A stretch of 26,766 nucleotides of DNA from Pelargonium x hortorum (lineage: Eukaryota > Streptophyta > Magnoliopsida > Geraniales > Geraniaceae). A model generated the notes under the pieces. The model ran no database searches and was not told the DNA's origin. It saw only the letters and a list, made by a program, of their open reading frames with translations. The translations under genes and the position numbers were made by a program. The stretch is from the NCBI GenBank assembly GCA_036897525.1, contig JAYMTJ010000106.1, forward strand, positions 1 through 26,766, read 5' to 3'. The stretch's first letter is position 1; each line of letters starts with the position of its first letter. Positions 1-10,255 of the stretch are shown in pieces.

Positions 1-867
1 CAATTCTATTTTACTTTCCTTATTTCGGATCCCTTTGAAAGGCCCTAATCACTGAAATTGTTACTCACCTCTCCCAAGAACCAACCCTTCTATTTACCAT
101 AACTACTTAGAAAAGTAGAAACCCTTCTGGAAAAAAACCCGCAAAGGAAGTTGGTTGTATTTATTAGTTGAATTTCCCTGTACAGCAAAGAAGAATAATG
201 ACTTATATAAATAAAATAGAAAGAAATGAATTCCCATTCCTCGAAAAAATCTAGAATGAAGAAAGTAGGTAAATAAGTTAGTCATCGGAATCATATATTC
301 AGAACTAGAAGTTGATTGCTTTCATTCAAACAGCCGACGGAATTATGAGAGACCGTGGGTCAAAAGGTCGCTTAGTACTCAACTTTACAAAAACTACTCG
401 TAGGATTTCATTCGGGTCTAAGTCAGGACTTTAATATATATATATTTTCACTCAAGAATTTCAACTAAAGTGACTACCTAAGAAAGGGATTTCTCGCAAA
501 AAATGGCAGAATTATAAACTAAAAGAAACCAAATAACCTCAGACTTCCCTTTTATAGAGAAATGTCCCGTGATATATTATATAAAAAAAAAAGTAAGCTG
601 TTCGTTCTTATCCTATCTTATTTTATATTGAAGAGTTAGCAGCCTACGTGTACTAAATATGCGGTTTCGAACCTTTGACATTTTCAGAATTCCATACTCG
701 TTTTATGGTTTGTAAGTTAATGCAGGAGACTTACCCTAGTAGCCTTCTTAATAACTAATATGTACAATTCATTCCTTTTTTCTTATTATTTTTTTTTAGG
801 TATATAAGGCCTAAGTCCCGACAATAGGGTATTCTCTCTAAAAAATGTATATTAATTGTAAAAGAGA

Positions 868-888
868 GGGTCTAAATCCTTTAGACCC
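868..888. repeat. Perfect 9-bp stem-loop
   Basis: GGGTCTAAA at 868-876 and TTTAGACCC at 880-888 form a perfect 9-bp stem closed by a 3-nt loop (TCC). It is one of the strongest hairpins of the window. No T-run follows directly and there is no gene upstream to terminate, so a terminator role is not supported. In organellar DNA such stems can be RNA 3'-end stabilisers, recombination junctions or neutral palindromes, and the sequence does not distinguish between these. Confidence 0.75.
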
Positions 889-1195
889 GCTTGCTAAGTA
901 GATTTTAAAGAAAGGGGCTAATTTTTCTTTATGATAGAAAGGGGTTTTTTCATTTAATGAACCTTCACTTCAAAAGGTTTTATATACATACTACTATAAC
1001 AGGAATTTCATAAGGGTATAAACTCCAGTACATGTATATAAATTATCCTGATATGCTATCATTTAACCCAGATCGTGAAGAGTTATCCACTCAAAATCCA
1101 GTCAAAAAAGTAAGTTAGGTAAGTCTTATGTTCAATGTTTTCAATCGAAGTTTTAAAAAATGAAGAGGGCAAGTTAAAGAAAAGATACTGTAATA

Positions 1196-1215
1196 AATAG
1201 AATAGAATAGAATAG
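1196..1215. repeat. Tandem repeat (AATAG)x4
   Basis: Four perfect copies of the pentamer AATAG lie head to tail. This is a short microsatellite, probably from replication slippage, with no coding context. Confidence 0.9.
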
Positions 1216-1885
1216 ATTCCTCTTTCCGTTTAAGCCGCGGGACTTGAACCTACGTTTGGCTTTCATGTTAGTGAGTTATTCTATTTTAGGGAAGTTAAAA
1301 CGAAGGAGATAAGTAAGCAAAGCGTTTTTACCCTATAAAAAACCGGGCTCTCTTTGTTGTTAGTTTCGTAGGAGTTGTTTTAGGATTAAGTCAAGGCAAA
1401 GCACTTCTAAAAGCTAAGCTATTTTTAGGTCTAAAGTAAGAGGTACGGGTATTAGAGAAAAGGGCCTATGTAAACAGGAGAAGCCTGGGCAGTTAAAATA
1501 TACCTGTTAATAAACTAAGAAAGAGCTTGTGTATAAAGAAAGCTTCTAAGGTTTTCTGTTCATTTTACTCTTTTTCGTAACTATTAGTTAGAATTTTAGA
1601 TACCGGATTCAATTCTTTCCTAATAGGGATAGGGTTTATTATCTATAACAGGGCTTTAAGTACGCAATTTTCAATTTTAGAAAACAGAATAAAAAAGGTT
1701 ATCCAGTATCAAATCTTGGATATTAGGTCAGAAGCCTAGGGGTTAAAATTCGAGAATAACAAGAATAAAGTCTTTGGATTTCCTGTTCAATTCAGTAGGT
1801 CGGACCCTGAAGATATAATACCAAAATATTCCTTTCTGGATCCTCCAAGAGTCTTCTACAATGAAAATTATATAGCTATGCATCC

Positions 1886-1899
1886 AAGGGGATCCCCTT
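1886..1899. repeat. 14-bp perfect palindrome
   Basis: AAGGGGATCCCCTT is fully self-complementary. It belongs to a recurring class of GG..CC palindromic words in this window, which includes other GGATCC and GAATTC centres. Confidence 0.85.
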
Positions 1900-3081
1900 A
1901 CCACTAAAACTACTCGCTTAAAGTAAAGAAAAAATGGGGAGCTTAGGATATAAACCTACTTGTTTGTTATACTACACGAAATTCTCAAGATCCCACGAAG
2001 GTTTGCTTGAAGTTTAGTTTTTGTCTTTAATTTATTGATTAATGACCAAAAGTCAGTGAGTTTTGGTAATTCGGACACTTTTGGAAAGTTATCTCAGGTT
2101 AATGAGTTCCTTTTAGCTATCTACTCTAAGTTGCGCAGTTTGTTTAGAATTCTAAAAAAAAGCAAGAAGTGTTTTGAAGAGGTGTTTTCGCTAGAGCAAT
2201 TCGGGTTCATTCTTACATAGGTCGTGTAGTAAATTGTAGGGTTGTTAAGGAAGGGGGCTTAATATCCTGATATAAGCTAGAAAAAAGATTAAAGGGTTAC
2301 TAATCAAACTACGGGACTCTTCAGATTAACAAGACCTTGTATTGCGAAAATTATCTATTTTAATATACCATTTAGCTTTTGGACTGTACTACTATATTAA
2401 AAGAAGTGCATTAGTGTCTAGATTCTCTATAGAACTCGGGGAATATCTTCTTACAGGGGCTTTTGTATTGTGAATAGGGCTCTTTTTATGAAAAAAAAAA
2501 GTAGTAAATTCCCGATAAGGGAAATACTGGAAAATACCTCAGCAACTGTATAGACATGGAATCCTTCAGGATTTCCTGTTAGTAACTCCTAATAAAGCCT
2601 CGAAATTTTCTTATTTACAGGCCAGTGTCTAGTCTACCACAGTATATCCAATGATAGAACTCATAAAATAAATGGAAAATCCAACACTTTCACTCTTATC
2701 TTAGGATTAACCAAAGTAGTCTAGTTCGGCTTTCCCGATAGTAAATATTTACTCTACAGCAGCTGACATCAGAATAACTATTTTCTTAGATCTGCCTAAC
2801 GCGAAGCCTATTCGCAAGTTGATCACGAGATTTTGGCCACTTCTATCTATACTCTTTGCTATAATAAGCTCTTTGAAAACAGGCGACTGGTAAGGGAAGA
2901 ATCCTTTAGATTACTATATGAGCAACCCTTATTGATACAAGTCTCCCCCTTTTTGAATTCTTGGGTTTGGTATGTAATGTATCTTGCTTGTACAGAACTC
3001 CAGCTCACTCTTAGAATTTGCCAATATCAGGGGGTATTAGCTTCCCTAACCTAAGATATACACATTTTGAAAGTCAGAAAA
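1900..3081. other. AT-rich non-coding spacer
   Basis: Two short open frames occur here, at 2035-2220 and 2833-3054 on the plus strand (61 and 73 codons). Neither begins with ATG or resembles a known family, and both are of the length expected by chance. The stretch holds an A-run near 2489, the bulged hairpin at 2558-2576 and one copy of the AATGACCAAA decamer at 2041. Nothing else is recognised. Confidence 0.65.
2558..2576. repeat. Bulged hairpin
   Basis: AATCCT (2560-2565) pairs with AGGATT (2568-2573) across a 2-nt loop. The flanking GG (2558-2559) can pair with CC (2575-2576) if one T is bulged. This is a small stem of about 8 bp with no gene context. Confidence 0.6.
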
Positions 3082-3129
3082 GGATACCTAAGGACTAATT
3101 AAAAGTCCTTTAAATTAAAGAAGGTATCC
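3082..3129. repeat. Nested inverted repeat
   Basis: An outer stem pairs GGATACCT (3082-3089) with AGGTATCC (3122-3129). Directly inside it AAGGACT (3090-3096) pairs with AGTCCTT (3104-3110), giving a long hairpin with a 7-nt loop and an unpaired AT-rich stretch on the 3' side. A T-run follows at about 3131-3138, so the RNA would resemble a factor-independent terminator on the plus strand. No gene precedes it, and in mitochondria such structures more often mark RNA ends or insertion footprints. Confidence 0.65.
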
Positions 3130-3840
3130 GTTTTTTTTAAGGGTTTAGCAAGTTTTTACGAAAATTCGTTGTAATAAAAATAATACCGGGTAATTAGGCA
3201 GTTAAGTATATCCCTTATCACACCACATCCCAATGCTGCAATGACTTTAACAGCTATCAATTTCAACAGATAAATAAGGGTAGTCTTCTCCATAAGTATA
3301 AACCAAACCTTGTCCCTTTTTTGTACTCTGGAATTCTTGTTATAGACCTAAACGAACCCTAATAATTAAGACTTACTTAATTAAGTAATAGCCAATTGAA
3401 CGGAAAACAAAGTAAGAAAGTAAACCCTTTTATAGGAGATAGTTAAGGTGCTGTGCTATGCTTTTATCATTAACGAGCATAGAAACTTAGAAAGAATATT
3501 GAGTACATCTAAATCAAAACTAGGAAACACTTGTAAAAACCCCTCCTAAAAATCCTATAAAGACCCAATATAGACGAGAATAATAGAAAAAGCTTACTTA
3601 TGAAAGAAAACTAGGGAAGATATTTACGCAAAAGCACAGCTATCCAATTGACTTTTTTCTATTACTCATAGTAGTTCTAGTTATAGCTTAATACCTCTGC
3701 TTTTATAATGAATGAGGAGAAAACCTTAGAGATAGTTTTAGCTGTTAGTTTAATTAATAGTTGGTATTAGATTGTCTTACAGTTGTAAAAGAGAAGGGGC
3801 ATTTCTCAGGCTCCCTGTAGCTTATCGAAAATGAGGGAAG
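3130..3840. other. AT-rich non-coding spacer
   Basis: No open frame of note. The stretch contains the 16-bp palindrome at 3373-3388 and the 13-mer AGCTATCAATTTC at 3252-3264, which recurs at 9303-9315. No RNA gene or promoter motif is recognised. Confidence 0.65.
3373..3388. repeat. 16-bp perfect palindrome
   Basis: TTACTTAATTAAGTAA is fully self-complementary. It is purely AT-rich at its centre and isolated. At this base composition about one such palindrome is expected by chance in the window. Confidence 0.8.
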
Positions 3841-4124
3841 AATCTTAGATGGATGTTTCTACTACAAGTTTCAATCCTCAAAGCATAAAAACATGATGAA
3901 TTCTCCTAAACTATAAGGACTATCTCTAGTCTCTAGTACTACAATCTATAACAACTAACTATAGAATACAACTCCTATCCGGGTATACAATAAGTACAGC
4001 TATCAAGAACAAATAGGTATAGCCGCAATCCTAACCAAGGCCATGAAGAACAAGTCAAAGAGTAAGTAAAGTAAGGTACAGAGTCAAGCTAAGAATCTAA
4101 CTAAGAACGGTCTTATTCTACTTC
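3841..4124. other. Word-rich, locally G-poor spacer segment
   Basis: Between about 3890 and 4000 the plus strand is poor in G and made of repeated short words (CTAT, ACTA, CTAG, ACAAC). It then changes to GTAAG/AAGTAA-type words up to about 4080. The texture differs from the surrounding plain AT-rich spacer and closely resembles 8271-8480. This looks like the short-word junk of plant mitochondrial spacers. No gene is visible. Confidence 0.45.
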
Positions 4125-4142
4125 TAGCTTTGAGCAAAGCTA
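4125..4142. repeat. Perfect 8-bp hairpin
   Basis: TAGCTTTG (4125-4132) and CAAAGCTA (4135-4142) pair perfectly around a 2-nt AG centre. It closes the word-rich segment just upstream. Confidence 0.75.
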
Positions 4143-7100
4143 TTTCAATTCAAAGTGCAGGTTTTAAGATTCTGAATTAAGACTGGGATCTAAGAATAAG
4201 CTTGAAATTTTAATATTTTCTTGTGACTTACTTCATTAAATAGGCCCCATAAACACACCTGATTGATTATGCCTTGGAGGCAAACTCGTTAATAAAACTA
4301 GTATCAAATTCAAATATTGTCGTGTTGACGAAAGTCTCTTCTTGCTACCAAAAAGTCTTTATCCTTCCTCCGGAATTTCACTAAATCTAACTCTTATCTA
4401 AATTAAGAGACATTTTGATACCCTACAGCACGCGCAATAATTAAATATCTAGTCAAAAAAGTGGAGCCTGTCAGGATTCTTATGTACTGTACGTAGTCGG
4501 ATTCCTTTCTCTGGTTCACCTAGCTGAGCTGGAAAAGGACAAAAGCTTTACCTATTGAATTGAAGTAATATAGTAAGAGAGAACCTAGCATATTGAAAGT
4601 TATCTATCTAGGTGATTCTCATTCCCCTTTTTCGTAGCTAGAACTAGGAACTCTAAAGTTCAGGAATTTCCTTTTTCCTGCCATATCTTTTTTATTGGAA
4701 CTCTTTTTTTTAGTAGTACAAGTTACCCTCTTCTTGAGATAGAAAAACTTACAAGATAAGGTATTATGAGAAATCAAATTTTAGTTAGAGAGAATTTAAG
4801 GCTCATATTTCACTTTGCAGTATGTGTAAAGAACTATCCTGGATATGACAAATTTTCGAGTATTAACTTTTAGGGCAAACCCTAGCTTTCTTACATTATG
4901 GAGGAGCTCGTATAAATGATTGAGTTATTTTAGGGTTTTCCATGTATAACAAGTTTTTAATGAACAAGGTTAAATAAATGTAACTAAGTCAGGAGGCTGC
5001 TTTTTCGAATCTTTAGGAGAAACTTTTCATAAGAGTTATTAGCAGGCAAGGCCAAGGCAATCTGTTTTCTGTTTACAGTCAAAGTACAATCTAGAAAGAG
5101 TCTGTAGAAAGCCAGTTTATTATATCTCCAAACCTGTATAGGTGGGGTTTGTCACAAGGAGCGGCTAAAGGTTTAAAGGAATTCCCTCTTTCTTGAGTTT
5201 CGGATTTTAGGTAAGCAAGTAAAAAGAAAGGGTTTTCCTGGTTAATAAAAAGGTTTTTTAGGTCTCGGTGGGTTTTTTTAGAGTTTTTAATGACACACTT
5301 TTTGTTTCTAATTTATAAGTCAAGCAGAGAAAAGGTATAGCACAGAGTGGTGACCCATCTGTAAGGTTTATACTACAGTATAGATTGCCCCCTAAACAAA
5401 AGATACTAAGTCTTTAATAAGATCAAAAAGACTAGACTTGTGAAACATCGGTATCCTTCCACTCGAGTTACGTTCTCCTCACTTTTTTAGTTGAGTCAAA
5501 CTCTTCTACAAACCTATACTTAGCTGCGGATCCCCAGAGTCTTTAGGAAAGGACGCTATGTGTAGTCACTATAATAAGAGTCACTTCCAGTAGATGGAAT
5601 CCATTTAGGAGTTACTTAGTATCCTTTGTTTTGTAAAAAGCAGTAATTCTTAAGTATGCTTATCCACTATATCCACGCTCTTATCTTAATTTAAAAAGTC
5701 TACGTTATCATTATAAAAGCAATGGAGTGGAATAATTTTTATAAAAATGCAAAGTACAATAGGTGCTCTTTGTATACTCCGAGCTGTCACTCTTGCGTTA
5801 AGCAATTATACCCATATGTTCCCAAGACCCGCATAGAGAAAAGGTTAGTTATAACGACGACTAGTATACCGGTGGAAAGATCAAAGCTTATGTAAAATAT
5901 AGTCCGTTTAGAAAACCCTTTTTGTTTCTAAACTAGAAAAAGAAAGACAAAGTTAAGTTATTGTCCTTGTACAAGTTAGAAGCAGATGGCACCGTGAAAA
6001 AGTATAATGAAAATAGTTGAGTGGCTTTTTTGTAGTTATAGTCTATTTTGTTGTAATTTATGGATAATAGAGTTCCATTCAAAAGTATCCTATAATTGTC
6101 TGTAAATGACACTAGCTTTTAGAGCTATCTATGAGGTGCTTTTTGCTAACCTGATAAAAAAGACAGTGACGGGGCTCAATAAGCTCTGCTAACTACCAGG
6201 TTCTTTTAGTGGATTCTAATTTACATCATTTAGCACAATTTGTCTATCTTTACTTTTATCTGCGCTCTATGGCTATATATGTTGTAAGTTCAATCTTACT
6301 ACTTAGTTAACCTGCTTTTAATAATGGGAGTATCTGATATTCGGCAATAAGAGGAATCCGTTTGGTATTGCATTGCTTTTTGACTTGTAGTTTTCTTCTG
6401 AAACCGCGGGGCTTTTTTCGTTAGATTGTGGAATATAGAATGCGTATAACGTACAAAAAGAAGGGCTTATACCCATCTTAAAAAGTAGAGTCCTCGAGAA
6501 GTTACGGAGTTTCCACAGTTTCATACCCCCTTTTCGTTTAGTGCATAAGGAATGACCAAAAGAGTATGATGAGGGCAACTCGGTATCTTATAAATAATAT
6601 AAAGTTTTCATTCCTAGAAAAAGAAGCTCTCTCAATTAAGTTTATTCCCAATTAGAAGCTAACTATTATATAGAATACCAGTAAACAAAGAAATATCAAA
6701 CGGAGTGCTCCGGGTTACAATTGGGACAATATTCAATATGGGTGCTAGTAGATCTTTCCGAGGATACGTTAATAAAGGTTTCTTATCAATAACATATATA
6801 TATATAGTCTTAATATACATAACTAGAAAACTCTACTTTTTTTTGAAGTGAAAGTATAAAAAAGCACCTACCCCAAGGTTCCAGTCTGTCCCATACTTAA
6901 TGGAGTAGCCCGCTTGGAGATACTTTTTTCGGGTATTCTTTTTATATTGAGTGGTTAAGAGGGCCCTGTTTGACTAACCCAGTTTTTACTGCTTGTCTAT
7001 CTTATTAAATTTACATAGTTATGACTAAGATCTGGGGGACCCCTATTAAATAGTAAGAGTCTCATTGAAACAAGAATGAAGCTGTGCGAATCTAAAGAAA

Positions 7101-7199
7101 AAGACTCGTATGCGCTTTCCTTAACTTGTTAAATACCCCTATTTTAGTGGGTTTCCCTTGGTTTGTCTTTCCTAAATGAGTATTAAAGAACAGTGGACA
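4143..7199. other. Long AT-rich non-coding spacer
   Basis: Three kilobases without a supportable gene. Small pairings occur at 4270-4282 (TGCCT/AGGCA), 4661-4680 (CAGGAA/TTCCTG), 4871-4884 (TAGGG/CCCTA) and 5925-5939 (TTTCTA/TAGAAA). A TA run lies at about 6794-6807. The minus-strand open frame at 6318-6578 (86 codons, ATG start) gives a Ser- and Lys-rich peptide with no recognised motif and is within chance length. A second AATGACCAAA decamer lies at 6551. The word ACCGTGAAAAA near 5991 weakly recalls an rRNA domain I motif. Confidence 0.6.
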
Positions 7200-7217
7200 C
7201 CCCGGAGAAGACCGGGG
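7200..7217. repeat. GC-rich 6-bp hairpin
   Basis: CCCCGG (7200-7205) pairs with CCGGGG (7212-7217) across the 6-nt loop AGAAGA. An all-G+C stem stands out in this composition. It is small and there is no adjoining gene. Confidence 0.7.
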
Positions 7218-8270
7218 AATGCCAGACTTTGGGTTTAATCCGGCTTAAAAGAGGCGGAATACTTAGAATGAAAAACAACACTAAATATTACAAGTACTCC
7301 GAAATTTTTTAAACAAAGTGCATTCTTAGTCCCTAATTAGATATTCGTGCTATTCGTGAAAAGAGGTATCCTAAAGTAGAATTACTTATATGTAGTATCA
7401 AATTCTAAATTCTTAGCACTTAGCTTGACTTTACTATCCTTTATATCCCAACTCTCTAAAGTTCTTCCTGAAAAGGGAACCTTGGTTTTTGAAAGACATA
7501 ACTCTGATATCGTAGCTTGGCTATTCTTTGTATCCAATAATAAAACCCTTATTATAACCTTATATTGCATGAACTTCTGCAAGTTTTGCTAAATCAACAA
7601 TTTTGGGGGAGTTTACTATTTGAAGGAGGCTTTCTTCGAAATAAAGTGAGTATTAGTTGTGAGGTAGCCATTTTCCAATTTTTAGAGTAGCCGAGCTAAA
7701 AAAAGCAAAGGAGATTCTAGGGGAGCGTAGAAACGAAGTACAGGAGTTAGGTGCTCGTGTCGTGTGTTTCAAAGACAAAAGGTTTCCGATTTCAGATAAT
7801 AAAATAAGGGTGTTAGAGAACGAGGGTTAAGTCCTGGCGAGATAGAAAGACCCTTTCAAATAAGTTTTTATCGATAAAGTCTTTTAGTACTTAGTACATA
7901 GTTATTTTTTAGGAGTTTAGAAGCTTTTTTGAGCTATATTTATAAGGTACTTGATATATAAGGAAGGGTACTTTTGAAAATTAGCTCCTCTGTTTCGGGT
8001 TTTTAGGCAAGAAAGATTAAGATAAGGTACTATTCGAGATGCAGCTCGTTTTCTGGTTAACAAGGACTGAAATATGGGATATAGAAAAGAGGGGTTTACA
8101 AGGTATAGGGATGAAAGGAAGTCATAAGCAGTGTATGTCTGTCATAACGTAAGTAGGTTTCTTTATGTATAATCCTTACAACTCCCTTTATCACTTATAG
8201 TAATCTGCTTTGCCTTATTTAAGGTCGGGTATAACCCCTATAATATAAAATCGGGTTTCTCCTCTCTATA
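7218..8270. other. AT-rich spacer with one rRNA-like word
   Basis: No supported gene. The minus-strand frame at 7382-7582 (66 codons, ATG start) has an unremarkable peptide and is within chance length. Around 7836-7853 the sequence resembles the conserved large-subunit rRNA segment ending GAAAGACCC, but no neighbouring rRNA core is found. The rest is plain spacer. Confidence 0.5.
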
Positions 8271-8343
8271 GTAGTAACAGCAAAACAAAAGAGGAATATC
8301 CCTGAAAAAGACTATAACATCTACTACAACTAATAGAACTGTC

Positions 8344-8362
8344 TATACTATCTATTAGTATA
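8344..8362. repeat. 7-bp hairpin
   Basis: TATACTA (8344-8350) and TAGTATA (8356-8362) pair around a 5-nt loop. It is AT-rich and modest. Confidence 0.65.
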
Positions 8363-8951
8363 ACTACTATCGATATAAGACTACAATATACTTCCTAAAA
8401 ATCCCCATAAGACAGGTTATAAGTAAGTACAAAAGCTGCAGGGAACAAGAAGCCTAGTACCCATAATAATAATGCTAAGAGAAGATTAGTAAGCAGTCTT
8501 TTGGATCAAGGTAATGTATATTACGAGTTTGACTCTATGCAGATAGACTCATTCATGGGTTCCCTAAATACCTAAAGAAAAGAGAAAAGAGGCAAGCTAG
8601 TTATAGTTCTGAACAAAGATAAGAGTCAGTCTCTAGCTCTATTACTTTCCTAGGCAATATCTAGTCCAAGGTAGAGTGTGAGAGTGTATCAGAATTCTAA
8701 TAAAGGCGAGTAAGTGAACGTTTCAGCTTAGCTTGTGTCAAAAGTGAGGTAAGCTTGTCTTGTTAGTATAAAAGCGATAAGCAAATGAGTGGAATCTTGA
8801 ATTCTTCATGAAGTAGCTTGTAATAGGTAGAAGTTTTCCAATTCCCGATAATAGACTCTAAAGCTAAGGAATCCTTTTTAAGATATTAAGAACTAAAGTC
8901 AAGCTTGTTTGCTTATAATCCAGGGTCTTCCAGATCAAAAGTTGGGGTGCA

Positions 8952-8963
8952 TCTAGATCTAGA
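8952..8963. repeat. TCTAGA tandem pair, palindromic
   Basis: TCTAGATCTAGA is both two tandem copies of a hexamer palindrome and a perfect 12-bp palindrome. Confidence 0.8.
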
Positions 8964-9085
8964 GTAGGGTTTCTATCCTCTTGAGCCTCTTTAGTAATAA
9001 GAACAGAGAACAAGAGGAATCTTAATAACTTAAACCTATAACTATTACTGTCTATTAGACTCTCTTCCTTTACATATTGAAATTC

Positions 9086-9099
9086 CTAGACTCTAGACT
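9086..9099. repeat. Tandem repeat (CTAGACT)x2
   Basis: Two perfect 7-bp copies lie in tandem. This is a slippage-type repeat within the word-rich segment. Confidence 0.8.
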
Positions 9100-9297
9100 A
9101 CTGCTTACTGACTTGCTTACCTTATTTCATATGCCTACCTAGACTTTATATCTTACTCTTACTCATAGTAATTACATTACCTGTATCATAACTCTCTCCT
9201 TAACCTGCATACCTGTAACCCAGTTTTCTTAGTCTTGATAGCCTAACTCTTTGTATTACCTCGAGCTTTCTTTGTAATCTTAATAACTAGACTTTTC

Positions 9298-9311
9298 TTG
9301 ATAGCTATCAA
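9298..9311. repeat. 14-bp perfect palindrome
   Basis: TTGATAGCTATCAA is fully self-complementary. Its right half is part of the 13-mer AGCTATCAATTTC (9303-9315), also present at 3252-3264, so the two sites may share an origin. Confidence 0.8.
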
Positions 9312-9420
9312 TTTCCTCTTAGGGGTGTATCTTAGTTGTATTCTTTGCAGCTATACCTCACTTCTTATGGGCTATACCTGTGCTCTCCTAAATGCCTCAA
9401 ACCCTTTTCGTACCTAAATC

Positions 9421-9796
9421 AAAATATTGAAAAGTCTGTGACTTAACCCACTTACAGGATTCCCTGCTTAGTCGTTTATTCCCACATAAAGCTAGAATTT
9501 TATCATTAATTCACTCGACCTCGACAAAAAGAGTAGAGGCTAAGACTTTATAAGACTCCTAACCTTTCTATATGTACTAGAATTTATTAAAAACCTCAAA
9601 GGAACCCCCTTTTAGATAACTATCCAATATACAAAGACAGAGATAAGAGAGGAAGAATTCAATTCCATTTCGCGCATGACGAGTCCATAACTCGCGGTGC
9701 TTTAGCTATACTAAAAAGAACATAACCAAGGTACACTTAAGAAAGTAGATTCTGACTGTTCAGGAACCAAGACTAGGAATTTAGAACTAAGACAAC
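9421..9796. other. Non-coding spacer
   Basis: No open frame or RNA gene recognised. The sequence returns to the plain AT-rich type, with purine-rich words on the plus strand towards its end. Confidence 0.6.
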
Positions 9797-9872
9797 AACA
9801 AGTCTTTCACTCGGTAGAGCACCATGACAAAGCAGTTACATGTACAAGGTTCAATCCCTATTGAGATTGAGA
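9797..9872 (+). pseudogene. Decayed tRNA-like sequence (Val-GAC or Asp type?)
   Basis: CTCGGTAGAGC at 9810-9820 resembles a tRNA D-arm and GGTTCAATCCC at 9848-9858 resembles a T-arm. Their spacing is 35 nt against about 34 in organellar tRNAs. Between them, ATGACAA at 9824-9830 would make a proper 7-nt anticodon loop with anticodon GAC (valine). AGAGCACC followed by a GACAA loop also recalls plastid tRNA-Asp. The D-loop is too short, only about three T-stem pairs form, and the anticodon and acceptor stems do not pair, so it is not functional as written. I read it as a relic or a chance likeness; plant mitochondria often carry decayed plastid-derived tRNAs. Confidence 0.25.
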
Positions 9873-10255
9873 GAAGGGAGAGTCCTTGACTTACGAAATC
9901 CGAAGGGCAAGACTTTTTTTTACTCGCTAGTCTTTCCTATTGTCAAACTAAGATAAAGCAGGAAAAAACTTCCTAGTATTTAGGGGTTCCCTGAGGGCTC
10001 TAACATGCCATCTGTAAGAAGAGTCAAGGGTTGCATTAACAAAATATCCCATACTTTTCTTCCATAAATAAGTTTTTGATAATCTTGTAAAAGGGGCGCT
10101 CTGACCTTCTGTATGGTTATTCCACCACGTATAAACACTTCCCTCTGTAAGTAGTACCTTTTATATTACAAATTCTTTATCTAATTCATTCTACTCAAGA
10201 ATAATTAGGCGTTTATTTACTGCACTTACTTAGCTGCGAATGCCTTAATAAAGAA
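9873..10255. other. Non-coding spacer
   Basis: No gene or strong structure seen. It contains a T-rich run near 9914-9921 and several GG..CC words, such as the one near 9980. Confidence 0.6.

Larger units (their letters stand above)
1..1880. other. AT-rich non-coding spacer
   Basis: No open frame here looks like a gene; the longest ATG-started frame is about 63 codons and its peptide is low-complexity and rich in Phe and Leu. Visible elements are a TA dinucleotide run near 433-446, an A10 run near 581, a T-rich run near 789-797, the hairpin at 868-888, a direct repeat of AGAAAGGGG near 910-945 and the AATAG repeat at 1196-1215. A T-arm-like word on the minus strand near 1235-1255 lacks a supporting cloverleaf. 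I see nothing else. Confidence 0.7.
8271..9420. other. Word-rich spacer, partly pyrimidine-rich
   Basis: This segment is built from recurring short words. ACTA/CTAT words dominate 8310-8400, CTAG words 8590-9100, and CTTAC/CTTAT pyrimidine-rich words 9050-9380. It contains the hairpin at 8344-8362, palindromes at 8952-8963 and 9298-9311, and a tandem CTAGACT pair at 9086-9099. G is scarce on the plus strand in the second half. No gene is recognised; the texture resembles plant mitochondrial spacer and differs from its flanks. Confidence 0.5.

Noticed and set aside
590-670. AGCTGTTCGTTCT as the LSU rRNA A-loop
   Set aside because: The complementary side of the helix is absent and flanking conserved bases do not match.
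1231-1290. Minus-strand T-arm-like GTAGGTTCAAGTCCCGCGGC suggesting a tRNA
   Set aside because: The T-stem has a mismatch, no D-arm lies at the right distance, and the expected anticodon stem does not pair.
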